DNA from: Aliivibrio sifiae | GTDB lineage: Bacteria; Pseudomonadota; Gammaproteobacteria; Enterobacterales; Vibrionaceae | NCBI RefSeq assembly: GCF_002954705.1 | Contig: NZ_MSCO01000001.1 | Span: forward strand, 468,115-532,114 | Length of the DNA: 64,000 bases | Reading direction: 5' to 3' | Shown: positions 7,838 through 17,966 of the stretch, piece after piece | Position numbering within the stretch: position 1 is the first letter of the stretch | Layout: each line of letters starts with the position of its first letter | The notes under the pieces: generated by a model | What the model saw: only the letters and a program-made list of their open reading frames with translations | Databases searched by the model: none | What the model was told of the DNA's origin: nothing | Program-made: the position numbers and the translations under genes

Positions 7838-8473
7838 ATGTTAGATTTTGAATTGAAACATAAAGCGACAACAAAAATTTCAGAGCGTATTGCTTATAAA
7901 ATCACACAGTGCTTAAAATTTCTTTTAAATATTTTTTATGGTTCTCAGTACGCGAAGAGAGCCGTAATTTTAGAAACAATAGCCGCTGTTCCGGGTATGG
8001 TTGCTGGTATGTTCAATCATTTGAAAGCGTTACGTCGAATGAAAGATGACGAAGGTTGGATCCGTGAATTATTGAGTGAAGCTGAAAATGAAAGAATGCA
8101 CTTAATGATATTTCTAGATATAGCTAAGCCACGTTGGATAGAACGAACGTTAGTCTTATTAGGGCAAGGTGTTTTTATGGTGGTTTATAGCTTTATTTAT
8201 CTACTTTCATCAAAAATAGCGCACCGAGTGGTTGGGTATTTTGAAGAAGAAGCATGTAAAAGCTACACAGAATATTTAACTAAGATTGACGAGGGAGAGG
8301 TAGAGAATGAAGCAGCTCCACAAATCGCGATAGATTATTATCAGCTGCCACAAGATGCGATGCTACGAGATGTGATTCTTAAGATCCGCGATGATGAAGC
8401 AAAGCATCGAGATCGTAACCATTCATTTGCAGATGCTTATGAAACTCACGATCTTCCTGCTCATCAACGCTAA
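7838..8473 (+). CDS. aox: Alternative (ubiquinol) oxidase
   Basis: The product is an NO- and cyanide-resistant quinol oxidase with a non-haem di-iron centre, attached to the inner membrane, that reduces O2 to water without pumping protons. All six predicted iron ligands are visible: E46 (ILETIA), E85 and H88 (ENERMH), E137 (FEEEAC), E187 and H190 (DDEAKHRDRNH). Length is 211 residues, typical of bacterial AOX. A. fischeri AOX is known to be NO-inducible, and the NsrR-type palindrome in front agrees. It is monocistronic. Confidence 0.96.
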   Translation: MLDFELKHKATTKISERIAYKITQCLKFLLNIFYGSQYAKRAVILETIAAVPGMVAGMFNHLKALRRMKDDEGWIRELLSEAENERMHLMIFLDIAKPRWIERTLVLLGQGVFMVVYSFIYLLSSKIAHRVVGYFEEEACKSYTEYLTKIDEGEVENEAAPQIAIDYYQLPQDAMLRDVILKIRDDEAKHRDRNHSFADAYETHDLPAHQR

Positions 8474-8504
8474 AGGCTAATTTAAAATGAGGCTAAATAG
8501 AGCC

Positions 8505-9383
8505 TCATTTTTGTTGGATGAAATTCATAAAATATTGCAGTAATGGTGTTTGGTATTTTTCTTTGTGTACTAATAACCAGTATTGTCTGGCCAGTACTTT
8601 GTTATAAGCGAGTTTAACTAAACGACCATCATTAATAGCGTTTTGCGCTGCGAGTTGAGAAATACAGGCCAACCCCATATTTTCAGCACAACAATTAATG
8701 ATAGCCTCAGTGGTATGAAGTTGTAATGATTCATGCCAATCACTTAGATTCGCTGCTATATGATTAATAAAATATTCACGGCTGCCGGAACCTTCTTCTC
8801 GCAGCAACCAAGTTGAATGTTCTAAATCATCCAGAGTCAACTGGCTCTTAGTTGCCAAAGGGTGAGAAGGGGCGCACACTATGTACATATCGTCACATTG
8901 CCACTCAATCATATTTAGTTTTGGATGGTGTGCTTTACCCTCAACCAAACCGATATCAAGCTGAAACTCTAGCAGCCGATTAATAATTTGTGCTGTATTT
9001 GAAATAAACAGTTGTTGAATATCGCAAGGGTGTTGTTGCTGAAATTGACTGAGTAATACCGGCGCAATGTGATTACCAATGGTGTCACTAGCACCAATGT
9101 TTAATGAACCCGTTAATTGACTATCCGCCGTAAATTGGTGCTCGATAGCCTCTGCTCGTTCTAGTAATTCGTCTGCTAAAGGAAGGAGTTGACGGCCTTC
9201 ACTATTCAATACTAGTCGATTATTTACCCGATCAAAGACTTTGTAACCAAGGTTTTTCTCAAGCTCAGAAAGTGAAAGGCTCACAGCAGGCTTAGTGATA
9301 AAAAGTCGCTCTGCTGCTTTAGTCATTGTTTTTTCTTGAGCAATAGCGGTAAATACATTCAGTTGCTTTAGTGAAATTCTCAT
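8505..9383 (-). CDS. LysR-family regulator divergent from a TDT transporter
   Basis: The protein has an N-terminal LysR helix-turn-helix (QLNVFTAIAQEKTMTKAAERLFITKPAVS, residues about 7-40) and an effector domain to about residue 292. The pattern resembles the YeiE/CysB-like branch. I place the start at 9383 (MRISLKQLNVF) because the preceding 23 in-frame residues are not LysR-like. AGGA lies about 10 bases upstream. The adjacent divergent transporter gene is its likely target; the inducer cannot be told from sequence. Confidence 0.87.
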   Translation of the reverse strand: MRISLKQLNVFTAIAQEKTMTKAAERLFITKPAVSLSLSELEKNLGYKVFDRVNNRLVLNSEGRQLLPLADELLERAEAIEHQFTADSQLTGSLNIGASDTIGNHIAPVLLSQFQQQHPCDIQQLFISNTAQIINRLLEFQLDIGLVEGKAHHPKLNMIEWQCDDMYIVCAPSHPLATKSQLTLDDLEHSTWLLREEGSGSREYFINHIAANLSDWHESLQLHTTEAIINCCAENMGLACISQLAAQNAINDGRLVKLAYNKVLARQYWLLVHKEKYQTPLLQYFMNFIQQK

Positions 9384-9516
9384 GACAGGAAGTCCTAATA
9401 AATAAACTTTAAATCGTTTAGTTAATATTAACGCAACTTTAAGTTTATTCAAATTTTATTAATGGCAAGCAAGAAGTAAAATAGCTTCATCGTTAAATAG
9501 CAAAGAGAACAATGTC

Positions 9517-10506
9517 ATGCTTAATTACACAAAACAAAAAGTAGCAGGTGCTCCAACGCCAATGGCAGGGTTAGCTCTTGGGATTGCAAGTTTAGGTTGG
9601 TGCTGGGAAAACGCATTGCCGCTCAATGGTTATGCGCAATGGATCTCAGCAGCAATCGCTTCAGTATTATTACTGGTATTAGCGATTAAATTTTTATTGC
9701 ATCCAACGGTATTATGGAGCGAACTTGCTCATCCCGTTGTCGGTAGTGTCGCTCCAACCTTTGCTATGGGCACAATGGTTGTATCAAGTTCGATTGGTCA
9801 TTTTTATCCAGCAGCAGGCGATGCGTTATGGCTTGCAGCAATCGCACTTCATATTATTTTCTTAGCCTCTTTTATTTATCATCGAGCAAAAGATTTTGAA
9901 TTGCATCATATGGTGCCTAGTTGGTTTGTTCCACCAGTAGGTTTAGTGGTTGCTGATGTTTCTTTTTCAGGTAATCCAGCATTAGCACCTGTTGCAAATT
10001 GGGTTCTTATGTTTGGCTTGGTTATCTATGCAATCATGCTACCAGTTATGATTTATCGTTTGATTTTTTGCCATGAAGTACCAGATGCAGCAAAACCAAC
10101 CATCGCAATCATGGCGGCACCAGCAAGCTTATCATTGGCGGGTTACTTAACAGTGACTGCTTCTCCATCACCAGTGATTATCGCGCTTTTATTTGGTATT
10201 GCAGTATTAATGACAAGCGTGATTTATATGGCTTTCTTTAAACTCATGAGACTTCCATTTAGCCCAGGTTATGCAGCATTCACCTTCCCTATGGTGATTG
10301 GTGCAACGGCATTATTTAAAACGGCTAATTGGATGTTATCTCAAGGTGTAGTCGCAGATTATGTTTATCAAGTGAGAACATTAGCGGTTGTTGAGTTGGT
10401 GGTTGCTACTTGTGTCGTGAGTTATGTTGCTGCACATTATTTAGCACATTATCGTCCAATAAGTCGTATGACAAATCGTTTAGTAAACCTTAAACACGCG
10501 CACTAA
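9517..10506 (+). CDS. TDT family transporter (TehA/SLAC1-like)
   Basis: The product is a 329-residue integral membrane protein with about ten hydrophobic helices. It carries the TDT features: an N-terminal P-x-x-M-A-G-L-A-L-G, then PTFAMGTMVVS and HHMVPSWFVPPVGLVVADV. The family includes the tellurite-resistance/anion channel TehA, the yeast malate permease and plant SLAC1. It probably passes a monovalent anion or dicarboxylate, but the substrate cannot be fixed by sequence. A LysR gene is divergent across 133 bases and probably controls it. Confidence 0.87.
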   Translation: MLNYTKQKVAGAPTPMAGLALGIASLGWCWENALPLNGYAQWISAAIASVLLLVLAIKFLLHPTVLWSELAHPVVGSVAPTFAMGTMVVSSSIGHFYPAAGDALWLAAIALHIIFLASFIYHRAKDFELHHMVPSWFVPPVGLVVADVSFSGNPALAPVANWVLMFGLVIYAIMLPVMIYRLIFCHEVPDAAKPTIAIMAAPASLSLAGYLTVTASPSPVIIALLFGIAVLMTSVIYMAFFKLMRLPFSPGYAAFTFPMVIGATALFKTANWMLSQGVVADYVYQVRTLAVVELVVATCVVSYVAAHYLAHYRPISRMTNRLVNLKHAH

Positions 10507-10588
10507 TTAATACGCTTTTTTTCTCTTAAAACACATCCAGTTACGTTAAGCTATAGAGACTTTAATTTTCTTTATAAGCGAGCTGGGT

Positions 10589-13500
10589 GTGTTTACTGTT
10601 TATCATTCAAATCAACTTGATGTTCTTAAATCACTTGTCGTTGAATTAATTCGTCTTAACCCCCTAGATAACCCATTTGAGCATGAGCAAATCCTCGTTC
10701 AAAGTCCGGGCATGTCACAATGGCTTAAAATCGAACTCGCAAAAGAGTTAGGCATTGCCGCTAATCTTACTTTTCCTCTTCCTGCTACTTTTATTTGGGA
10801 TCTGTTTACTCAGGTTCTTGATGATGTGCCAAAGCGCAGTGCTTTCCATAAAGAAGCCATGACTTGGAAGATAGTGACATTATTACCTGAGTTATTAAAA
10901 CAAGATGAATTTGCACCTCTACAGCGCTATTTAGAAAATGATGAAAACCAACTTAAGTGCTACCAATTGGCTGCAAAAATTGCCGATATCTTTGACCAAT
11001 ATTTAGTATTTCGCCCTGAATGGATCCAAAAGTGGGAAGCGGGTGAAGAGGTCGTAGATCTCGAAGGTGAACACCCTTGGCAATCTATTTTATGGCGAGC
11101 GTTATATGATCAAACCTTAGCGCTTGGTCATTCTCCTTACCATCGTGCCAATATGTTTGAGCACTTTATTGAAACCCTAGATAACTATTTACAAACGGGC
11201 ACCTTGCCAAAAGGCATGCCTAAGCGTTTATTTGTGGTGGGCATTACTTCGCTTCCTCCACGTTATTTAGATGCACTTGCGGCTCTTGGGCAACACATTG
11301 ATGTGCATTTAATGTTTACCAATCCTTGCCGTTATTACTGGGGTGAAATTCGAGACAGAAAGTATCTCGCCCGCCTAGAAGCCCGTAATCGCCTACAAGT
11401 AAAATGGTTAGATGATCACAGTGAGCAAATTGGTGATACGGAACAATTAAAAGGATCATTGGATGCGAATTTTGAAGATGAGTTACACACTTCAGAAGTA
11501 GGTAATTCACTGCTCGCATCTTGGGGGAAATTAGGCCGAGACAATCTTTGTTTGTTATCAGAAATGGAAGCCCAAGAAATTGATGCTTTTGTTGATGTAG
11601 ATAACGATAACCTCCTGCATTCTATCCAATCGGATATTTTAAATCTTGAAGAGCATAGTCGTGATGACGTGCTTGATCACAGCAAGCATAAACAATCAAT
11701 CAACTCTAATGATCGCTCTATTCTTTTGCATTCTTGTCATAGCCCAATGCGTGAAGTAGAAGTTTTACACGATCAATTATTGGATATGTTCGCTAATGAC
11801 CCAAAACTAAAACCACGCGATATTATCGTGATGGTGGCAGATATCAATGTTTACAGTGCGGCGATTCAAGCTGTCTTTGGTAATGCAGCTTTTGACCGTT
11901 ATATTCCTTTTGCTATTTCAGACCAAAGTGCTGATCAAGAAAATCCAGTGTTATTGGCTTTCATGAGCTTGATGGCGCTGCCTGAGAATCGTTGTGGTCT
12001 TTCTGAATTGCTCACTTTACTTGAAGTTCCTGCGGTAATGTCTCGTTTTAAATTCAATGCCGAGCAATTTGAAATTGTGAAACGCTGGGCTGAAGAAACC
12101 GGTATTCGCTGGGGATTAGATAACAGCACATCTGCACAGTTTGATCTTCCTGAACACAATCAAAATTCATGGTTGTTTGGTATTCAACGCATGCTGCTTG
12201 GCTATGCAATGGAACAAGACGCAGGCTTATTTGAAGGCATAGCGAGTTACGAGCAAGTGCAAGGCATGAATGCCGAAATCGCTGGTAACTTGGCGCACTT
12301 TATTGATCAGCTTTTGACTTATCAGATCACCCTAGGCCAAGCGCAAACTATCGATGCATGGCGCACCATTATTAACCAATTAATGGATGATTTTTTAGAT
12401 GTTGAATTAGAAGGTGAGTTGGTGGTTAAAAGCATTCGAGATCAACTGCAAAAACTGGAAGAAAATTTAGAAGATGCTGGTTTTGATGCACCAATCTCTG
12501 CTCCAATTATTAATAATTATCTGAAAAATAATTTATCAGGCGGTAAAGCAAGCCAACGATTCTTAGCCGGGCAAGTGAATTTCTGTACCTTAATGCCAAT
12601 GCGTTCAATTCCATTTGATGTGGTATGTCTGCTTGGAATGACGGATGGGTCTTACCCACGAACCATGCCAGTGGAAGGTTTCGATTTAATGCAAAAACGC
12701 ATGAAACCCGGTGACCGTTCACGTCGAGATGATGATAGATATCTATTCTTAGAAGCGCTGCAATCGGCAAATAAAGCCTTTTATTTAAGTTATATCGGCC
12801 GTTCAATTCGAGATAACACAGAAAAAGCACCTTCAGTATTAGTCAGTGAGTTACTTGAATATTGCCAACAAGGTTACTGCCTAGAGGGCGATGAATCATT
12901 AAACCCTGAAGAATCAGCAGAGCGTTTAGTTAAGCAATTAACCATTGTTCATCCATTAGTCCCGTATAGCCAACAAAGTTTTATTGGTGACAATACCAGT
13001 TATGCCAATGAGTGGTTACCAACCGCAAAATTAGAAGGGGCAGCGGCTCCTGAATTTCAGACTGCACCGTTAATTTATGCACCAGAAACAAAAGAATTAG
13101 ATCTTACAGAGCTACAACGTTTTTGGCGTCTACCTGTTGCGTATTTCTTTAATCGTGGCTTGAAAGTCTTTTTTGAAACAGTAGAGAGTAGAGTTGAAGA
13201 TGACGAACCGTTTACTATTGATGGTCGCACAGGTTATGGCATGAAATCAGACTTGCTTGAGGAGTTATTGGCCTATGATGATCCTAACCATATATCTCAA
13301 ATCTCTCGTGATTTTTATCAGCAGCAAAAAGCCCAAGGTAAATTACCGATTGGTAGCTTTGGCGAAATAGCCGCCGACAAAGAAGTGAACACCGTTAAAG
13401 ATTTAGTGACCCATATTCAACCATTAACGACGTTACCATTAGACGATCAAGAAGTACGTTTACGCTTTAGTTTCCCTCATGGTGAAATGGAACTGCAAGG

Positions 13501-14008
13501 TTGGTTAAAACAGCGTTATCAGGCTGGAATGCTGCGTTATCGTGGCGGTAAAATTCGCTCACATGAAATTTTAGCAACCTGGATTGATCACCTGTGTTTG
13601 TGTGCAATGGGCCAGCAGCAATTGACTCATCTATTTGGTACGGATGCGATTTATCACTTTGAAACCATCGAGAAAGAAAAAGCATACCAAGAACTAGAGA
13701 CTATATTAAGTCTTTATATTTCGGGTAATTGCGCACCATTATCTTATTTACCTAAAGCAGCATTAGCAGGGCTTGAAGCGCATTTTGATAAAAAAGGCGT
13801 GTGGAATGACGATGAAGAAACTCATGAAAAAGCACTGAAAAAAATGGCTGATGAATATAATGGAACTCGTTACGCGGGTGAAAACAGCAATGACTACGTA
13901 ATGCGTATGTGGCCCGAGTGGAATGACGAATTAGGTCAGACTATTTTTGATAACGCGAAAAACGTATTACATGATGCCTTGTTACACAGTGAGAAAGAAA
14001 AGCTGTAG
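10589..14008 (+). CDS. recC: Exodeoxyribonuclease V gamma subunit RecC
   Basis: RecC is the Chi-recognising scaffold of RecBCD, which processes double-strand DNA ends for RecA. The 1139-residue protein opens FTVYHSNQLDVL with LLVQSPGMSQWLK-like sequence (LVQSPGMSQWLKIELA) and shows the SF1-like but inactive helicase fold (for example FCTLMPMRSIPFDVVCLLGM). The start is GTG at 10589, where the product matches the RecC N-terminus. recB and recD follow on the same strand after an unusual gap; the protease gene ptrA, which lies between recC and recB in E. coli, is absent. Confidence 0.96.
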   Translation: MFTVYHSNQLDVLKSLVVELIRLNPLDNPFEHEQILVQSPGMSQWLKIELAKELGIAANLTFPLPATFIWDLFTQVLDDVPKRSAFHKEAMTWKIVTLLPELLKQDEFAPLQRYLENDENQLKCYQLAAKIADIFDQYLVFRPEWIQKWEAGEEVVDLEGEHPWQSILWRALYDQTLALGHSPYHRANMFEHFIETLDNYLQTGTLPKGMPKRLFVVGITSLPPRYLDALAALGQHIDVHLMFTNPCRYYWGEIRDRKYLARLEARNRLQVKWLDDHSEQIGDTEQLKGSLDANFEDELHTSEVGNSLLASWGKLGRDNLCLLSEMEAQEIDAFVDVDNDNLLHSIQSDILNLEEHSRDDVLDHSKHKQSINSNDRSILLHSCHSPMREVEVLHDQLLDMFANDPKLKPRDIIVMVADINVYSAAIQAVFGNAAFDRYIPFAISDQSADQENPVLLAFMSLMALPENRCGLSELLTLLEVPAVMSRFKFNAEQFEIVKRWAEETGIRWGLDNSTSAQFDLPEHNQNSWLFGIQRMLLGYAMEQDAGLFEGIASYEQVQGMNAEIAGNLAHFIDQLLTYQITLGQAQTIDAWRTIINQLMDDFLDVELEGELVVKSIRDQLQKLEENLEDAGFDAPISAPIINNYLKNNLSGGKASQRFLAGQVNFCTLMPMRSIPFDVVCLLGMTDGSYPRTMPVEGFDLMQKRMKPGDRSRRDDDRYLFLEALQSANKAFYLSYIGRSIRDNTEKAPSVLVSELLEYCQQGYCLEGDESLNPEESAERLVKQLTIVHPLVPYSQQSFIGDNTSYANEWLPTAKLEGAAAPEFQTAPLIYAPETKELDLTELQRFWRLPVAYFFNRGLKVFFETVESRVEDDEPFTIDGRTGYGMKSDLLEELLAYDDPNHISQISRDFYQQQKAQGKLPIGSFGEIAADKEVNTVKDLVTHIQPLTTLPLDDQEVRLRFSFPHGEMELQGWLKQRYQAGMLRYRGGKIRSHEILATWIDHLCLCAMGQQQLTHLFGTDAIYHFETIEKEKAYQELETILSLYISGNCAPLSYLPKAALAGLEAHFDKKGVWNDDEETHEKALKKMADEYNGTRYAGENSNDYVMRMWPEWNDELGQTIFDNAKNVLHDALLHSEKEKL

Positions 14009-14339
14009 TTTAAAACAAAGTAATGCTTAAGAAAGAAGGTATTGAAGAAAAAGCACGGAAGAAAAGAGTAGGGTGGCCGCCAGTAAATCATTTTTAGTGT
14101 AGGGCGTTCGCTGTACGGCCACAGGTCAGAGGTTGACCGAATCCTGATTACAAATGCACATTTAATGAGCTCTTTGTAAGTGGCGCTGAGTGTAACAAAG
14201 CATAAAAAGTGAACCGTGAGAAAGATCTCACATTGATAGCTTTATTAATTTTATTATCGTTGTTCCCAATGAATTACGATATGGATCACACAAATATCTT
14301 GTAAAAACAGGGTGTTGATGTTTAAAACGGTGATGTTCG
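14009..14339 (+). other. recC-recB intergenic region with a series of inverted repeats
   Basis: No open frame of note lies here. Four stem-forming pairs occur in order: GTGGCCG 14073-14079 with CGGCCAC 14116-14122; GGTCA 14124-14128 with TGACC 14134-14138; TTACAAA 14148-14154 with TTTGTAA 14173-14179; GTGAGA 14216-14221 with TCTCAC 14226-14231. The block is more GC-rich than the flanks. It could be a small RNA, a structured leader of recB or an intergenic repeat. I recognise no known RNA family. The last 100 bases are AT-rich and may hold a recB promoter. Confidence 0.45.
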
Positions 14340-17300
14340 ATGACGACAATCGCAGCTCCAAATCAATTGAATGCAATGACGTTTCCTTTGCATGGAACAC
14401 GTTTAATTGAAGCTTCAGCCGGTACAGGTAAAACGTTTACCATTGCCAGTTTATATTTACGTTTATTACTGGGACATGGCGAGGAAAATAGCCGTCATAG
14501 TGAAGAATTAACCGTAGACAGAATATTGGTAGTGACTTTTACTGAGGCAGCAACGGCTGAGTTGAGAGAGCGTATTCGAGCAAAAATTCATGATGCTCGT
14601 TTAGCGTTTGCTCGTGCTGTGCATAACAATGATTATAAGAGTGGCGATCCCGTTATTGACCCGTTATTAGCGGCTATTTCTGATCATAAATCGGCAGCAC
14701 ACATATTATTGAATGCTGAACGAAGCATGGATGAAGCCTCTATCTTCACCATTCATGGTTTTTGTCAGCGTATGCTAACCCAAAATGCCTTTGAATCGGG
14801 TGCGCAGTTTGAGAGTGAATTTGTTACCGACCAAGCCAAATTAATGCATCAAGTGGCTGCGGATTTTTGGCGTCGAAGTTTTTATCATCTGCCAAAAATG
14901 GTGGCTGAAAGTGTTTATGATTGCTGGCCAAATCCATCAGCCTTATTAGGTGATATGGGCAATAGTCTTACCGGTGTACCAAAGCATTTAACCGTAGAGC
15001 CGCTAGAGAGTTCATTGGAAGAATTCTGTCAGCAAGGCATTGCTCGTATTGATGAATTAAAAAAACAGTGGTCAGCACATTGCGCTGATTTTGAAGCCTT
15101 GATCTCAGGTTCGGGCGTGGATAAACGCAGTTACACTAAAAAGAATTTACCAAACTGGTTAGAACAAGTGTCATCGTGGGCCAATAACCCAACGACTTCG
15201 CTGCAAATTCATGACAAATTAGAAAAGTTTTCTCAAGAATTATTGATTGAAAAAACCAAAAAAGGCGAAGCGCCAGAGCACGCAGTATTTAAACTCATTG
15301 ATGATTTTCTTGCTCAGCCATTAGAGATCAAACAGCCATTATTATCATTAGCGATTCATCAATGTCGTAAAACTTTACAGCAAGCCAAAGAGCAAAAGAA
15401 TTGGTTATCGTTTGATGATTTGCTGACTCAGTTATCTGAAGCCACAGAAAATAAAGAAAACGCCTTGTTGTTAGAAAAAATCAGAGAACAATACCCTGTC
15501 GCTTTGATCGATGAATTCCAAGATACCGATCCGCTGCAATATTCGATTTTTAGTACGCTTTATCAAGATCAGCCACAGTGTGGTTTATTTATGATCGGCG
15601 ATCCAAAACAAGCGATTTATGCTTTCCGTGGCGCGGATATCTTTACTTATATTCAAGCACGTCGCCAAGTTGCGGATCATTACACCTTGGATACTAACTG
15701 GCGCTCGACGGCAGATATGGTTTTGTCAGTAAACCGTATTTTTGAACATGGCAAGCAACCTTTTTTATACGATGACGATATCCCGTTTTATCCGGTTAAA
15801 TATAACCCTGTTAATGCCGAGCAAAAATCATGGGCGTTGGATAATCAAACCCAGCCAGCAATGACCTTTTGGTTGCAAGAGAGTAAAGATGGCAATCCGG
15901 TAAATAAAACTACCTATCAGCGTGTGATGGCAGAATCAACCGCGGCACAAATTCAAACTATTTTGACTGGAGCGCAACAGGGCTCGGCGTATTTACAAAA
16001 TGGCGAGAAAAAACAAGCCATCAAAGCGGGTGATATTGCGGTTCTGGTTCGTACTGGTAAAGAAGGTAAATTGGTTCGTGAAGCCTTATCAAAACAAGGT
16101 ATCGCCAGTGTTTATTTATCTAACCGCGACAGTGTATTTTCTTCTCCATTAGCGAAAGATGTATTGCGTTTATTACAAGCTGCAATGACACCGACTGATG
16201 CGCGAGCAGTGCGTTCTGCATTGGCATCGTCATTATTTGCTTATACTGCCGATCAACTGCATCAATTTAATATCGATGAAATGCAATGGGAGCAAGCGGT
16301 TAATGAGTTTCGCGCCTACCGTAAGCATTGGCTACAGCGCGGTATCATGCCGATGTTGCATCAAATCATAACCCAGCAAGGTATTTCAGAGCGTTTATTA
16401 GCTGAAAATGGCGGTGAGCGTCAACTGACTGATTTACTGCATATCGGTGAGTTACTGCAACAAACCAGCCAAACGTTAGACAGTGATTATGGTTTATTAC
16501 GTTGGTTATCTGAGTCTATTTCAGAGCCTAATGGGGATTCAGAAGAGCAGACAGTGCGTTTAGAGTCAGAACGTAACTTGGTGCAAATTGTCACTATCCA
16601 TAAGTCCAAAGGTTTGGAATATGATTTAGTCTTTTTACCGTTTGTTTGTTCTTATCGAGCGATAGATAAAAAAGGTGAAGTCAGTTTTTATGATGAAGTT
16701 AACCATTACTCGGTGTTGGATTTATTAAAAGAAGATGATTCGGTCGAGAAAGCAGAGAAAGAACGTTTAGCTGAAGATTTACGCTTGATTTATGTAGCCC
16801 TGACTCGTGCGGTTTATGCCTGTTATATCGGCATGGCTCCTATCACTAAAGGTATCTCTAAAAAACCACCAACAGGTGTGCATTTATCGGGGTTAGGTTA
16901 TCTAATTCAACAAGCAGATGAATGTAATGTTGAAGAGTTACAAGCGTGTCTTGAAAAGTTGATTGCAGGCAATTCGCCTATGGTGATCCAATCACCTCAA
17001 ACGGTAACAGACGTGTTATATCAAGAAACTCAGGATGAGCACATTGAGTTGCATGCCAATAAATTAATTGAACCTGTCAAAAGTAATTGGTGGATGACCA
17101 GTTATTCAGGTTTGGTGAAACAAGGTAATCATCATAACGATGCCTCGTTAGAACTCATTAATTTGGATTTAGATTCAGCAGAAGATAAAGACGAAAAAGA
17201 ATTAGATTTAGAGCCTGAACGTACGATATTCACTTTCCCTCGCGGTGCGAGAGCGGGTACCTTTTTACACTCGTTATTTGAAGAGGTTGAATTTACTCAG

Positions 17301-17966
17301 CCAATCAATAGCGAAGACAATACACAAATCATCATTAAGTTGTTAGAGAAAGAAAACTACGATGTAGAGTGGTTAGATGTAGTTCAAACCATGATGCAGA
17401 GAGTGTTAGATTGCCCGTTGGATGGCCAAAATTTATGTTTATCAAATAAAGGCCCAACTCAACGCTTGGTCGAAATGGAATTTTTATTGCCGATAACGCT
17501 ATTGAACTCAAGCTTGGTCAATAAAACCATCGCTAAACACGATGAAGTATCTGCACGTGCGGGTGAGTTAGGCTTTTCTACCGTGAGTGGAATGTTGAAA
17601 GGCTTTATCGATTTAGTGTTTGAGCATGAAGGCAAATATTACGTTCTCGATTGGAAATCAAATCATTTGGGAGATTCCCCAGAATGCTACGGCGGTGACG
17701 CTTTAATTGAAGCAATGCGAGATCATCGTTATGACTTCCAATATCAGCTGTATGCTTTAGCGTTGCATCGATTCTTGAAAAGCCGCATTGCAGATTATAA
17801 TTACGACACTCATTTTGGTGGAGCGTATTATATTTTCTTGCGTGGTATTGAAGAAAGTCATGAGGGGCATGATAGCAATTCAAATGGGGTCTTTTATTCA
17901 AAACCAAGTGAAGTGTTATTAGAAGAATTAGAGTTATTGGTAGATGGAGTAGAAGTCGATGCTTAA
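14340..17966 (+). CDS. recB: Exodeoxyribonuclease V beta subunit RecB
   Basis: RecB is the 3'-5' helicase and the sole nuclease of RecBCD. The 1208 residues show a UvrD-type Walker A (EASAGTGKTFTIA, about residues 23-35), motif II DEFQDTDP, GDPKQAIYAFRGADI, motif V TIHKSKGLEYDLVFLPF, motif VI YVALTRA and the C-terminal nuclease VLDWKSNHLG. All are intact, so the enzyme should be active. The gene overlaps recD by 8 bases, implying coupled translation. The ribosome site before ATG 14340 is weak, but the N-terminal protein pattern matches RecB. Confidence 0.96.
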   Translation: MTTIAAPNQLNAMTFPLHGTRLIEASAGTGKTFTIASLYLRLLLGHGEENSRHSEELTVDRILVVTFTEAATAELRERIRAKIHDARLAFARAVHNNDYKSGDPVIDPLLAAISDHKSAAHILLNAERSMDEASIFTIHGFCQRMLTQNAFESGAQFESEFVTDQAKLMHQVAADFWRRSFYHLPKMVAESVYDCWPNPSALLGDMGNSLTGVPKHLTVEPLESSLEEFCQQGIARIDELKKQWSAHCADFEALISGSGVDKRSYTKKNLPNWLEQVSSWANNPTTSLQIHDKLEKFSQELLIEKTKKGEAPEHAVFKLIDDFLAQPLEIKQPLLSLAIHQCRKTLQQAKEQKNWLSFDDLLTQLSEATENKENALLLEKIREQYPVALIDEFQDTDPLQYSIFSTLYQDQPQCGLFMIGDPKQAIYAFRGADIFTYIQARRQVADHYTLDTNWRSTADMVLSVNRIFEHGKQPFLYDDDIPFYPVKYNPVNAEQKSWALDNQTQPAMTFWLQESKDGNPVNKTTYQRVMAESTAAQIQTILTGAQQGSAYLQNGEKKQAIKAGDIAVLVRTGKEGKLVREALSKQGIASVYLSNRDSVFSSPLAKDVLRLLQAAMTPTDARAVRSALASSLFAYTADQLHQFNIDEMQWEQAVNEFRAYRKHWLQRGIMPMLHQIITQQGISERLLAENGGERQLTDLLHIGELLQQTSQTLDSDYGLLRWLSESISEPNGDSEEQTVRLESERNLVQIVTIHKSKGLEYDLVFLPFVCSYRAIDKKGEVSFYDEVNHYSVLDLLKEDDSVEKAEKERLAEDLRLIYVALTRAVYACYIGMAPITKGISKKPPTGVHLSGLGYLIQQADECNVEELQACLEKLIAGNSPMVIQSPQTVTDVLYQETQDEHIELHANKLIEPVKSNWWMTSYSGLVKQGNHHNDASLELINLDLDSAEDKDEKELDLEPERTIFTFPRGARAGTFLHSLFEEVEFTQPINSEDNTQIIIKLLEKENYDVEWLDVVQTMMQRVLDCPLDGQNLCLSNKGPTQRLVEMEFLLPITLLNSSLVNKTIAKHDEVSARAGELGFSTVSGMLKGFIDLVFEHEGKYYVLDWKSNHLGDSPECYGGDALIEAMRDHRYDFQYQLYALALHRFLKSRIADYNYDTHFGGAYYIFLRGIEESHEGHDSNSNGVFYSKPSEVLLEELELLVDGVEVDA

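Noticed and set aside
14214-14233. CRP site in the recC-recB gap
   Set aside because: GTGAGA...TCTCAC is palindromic but its spacing gives GTGA-N8-TCAC rather than N6.
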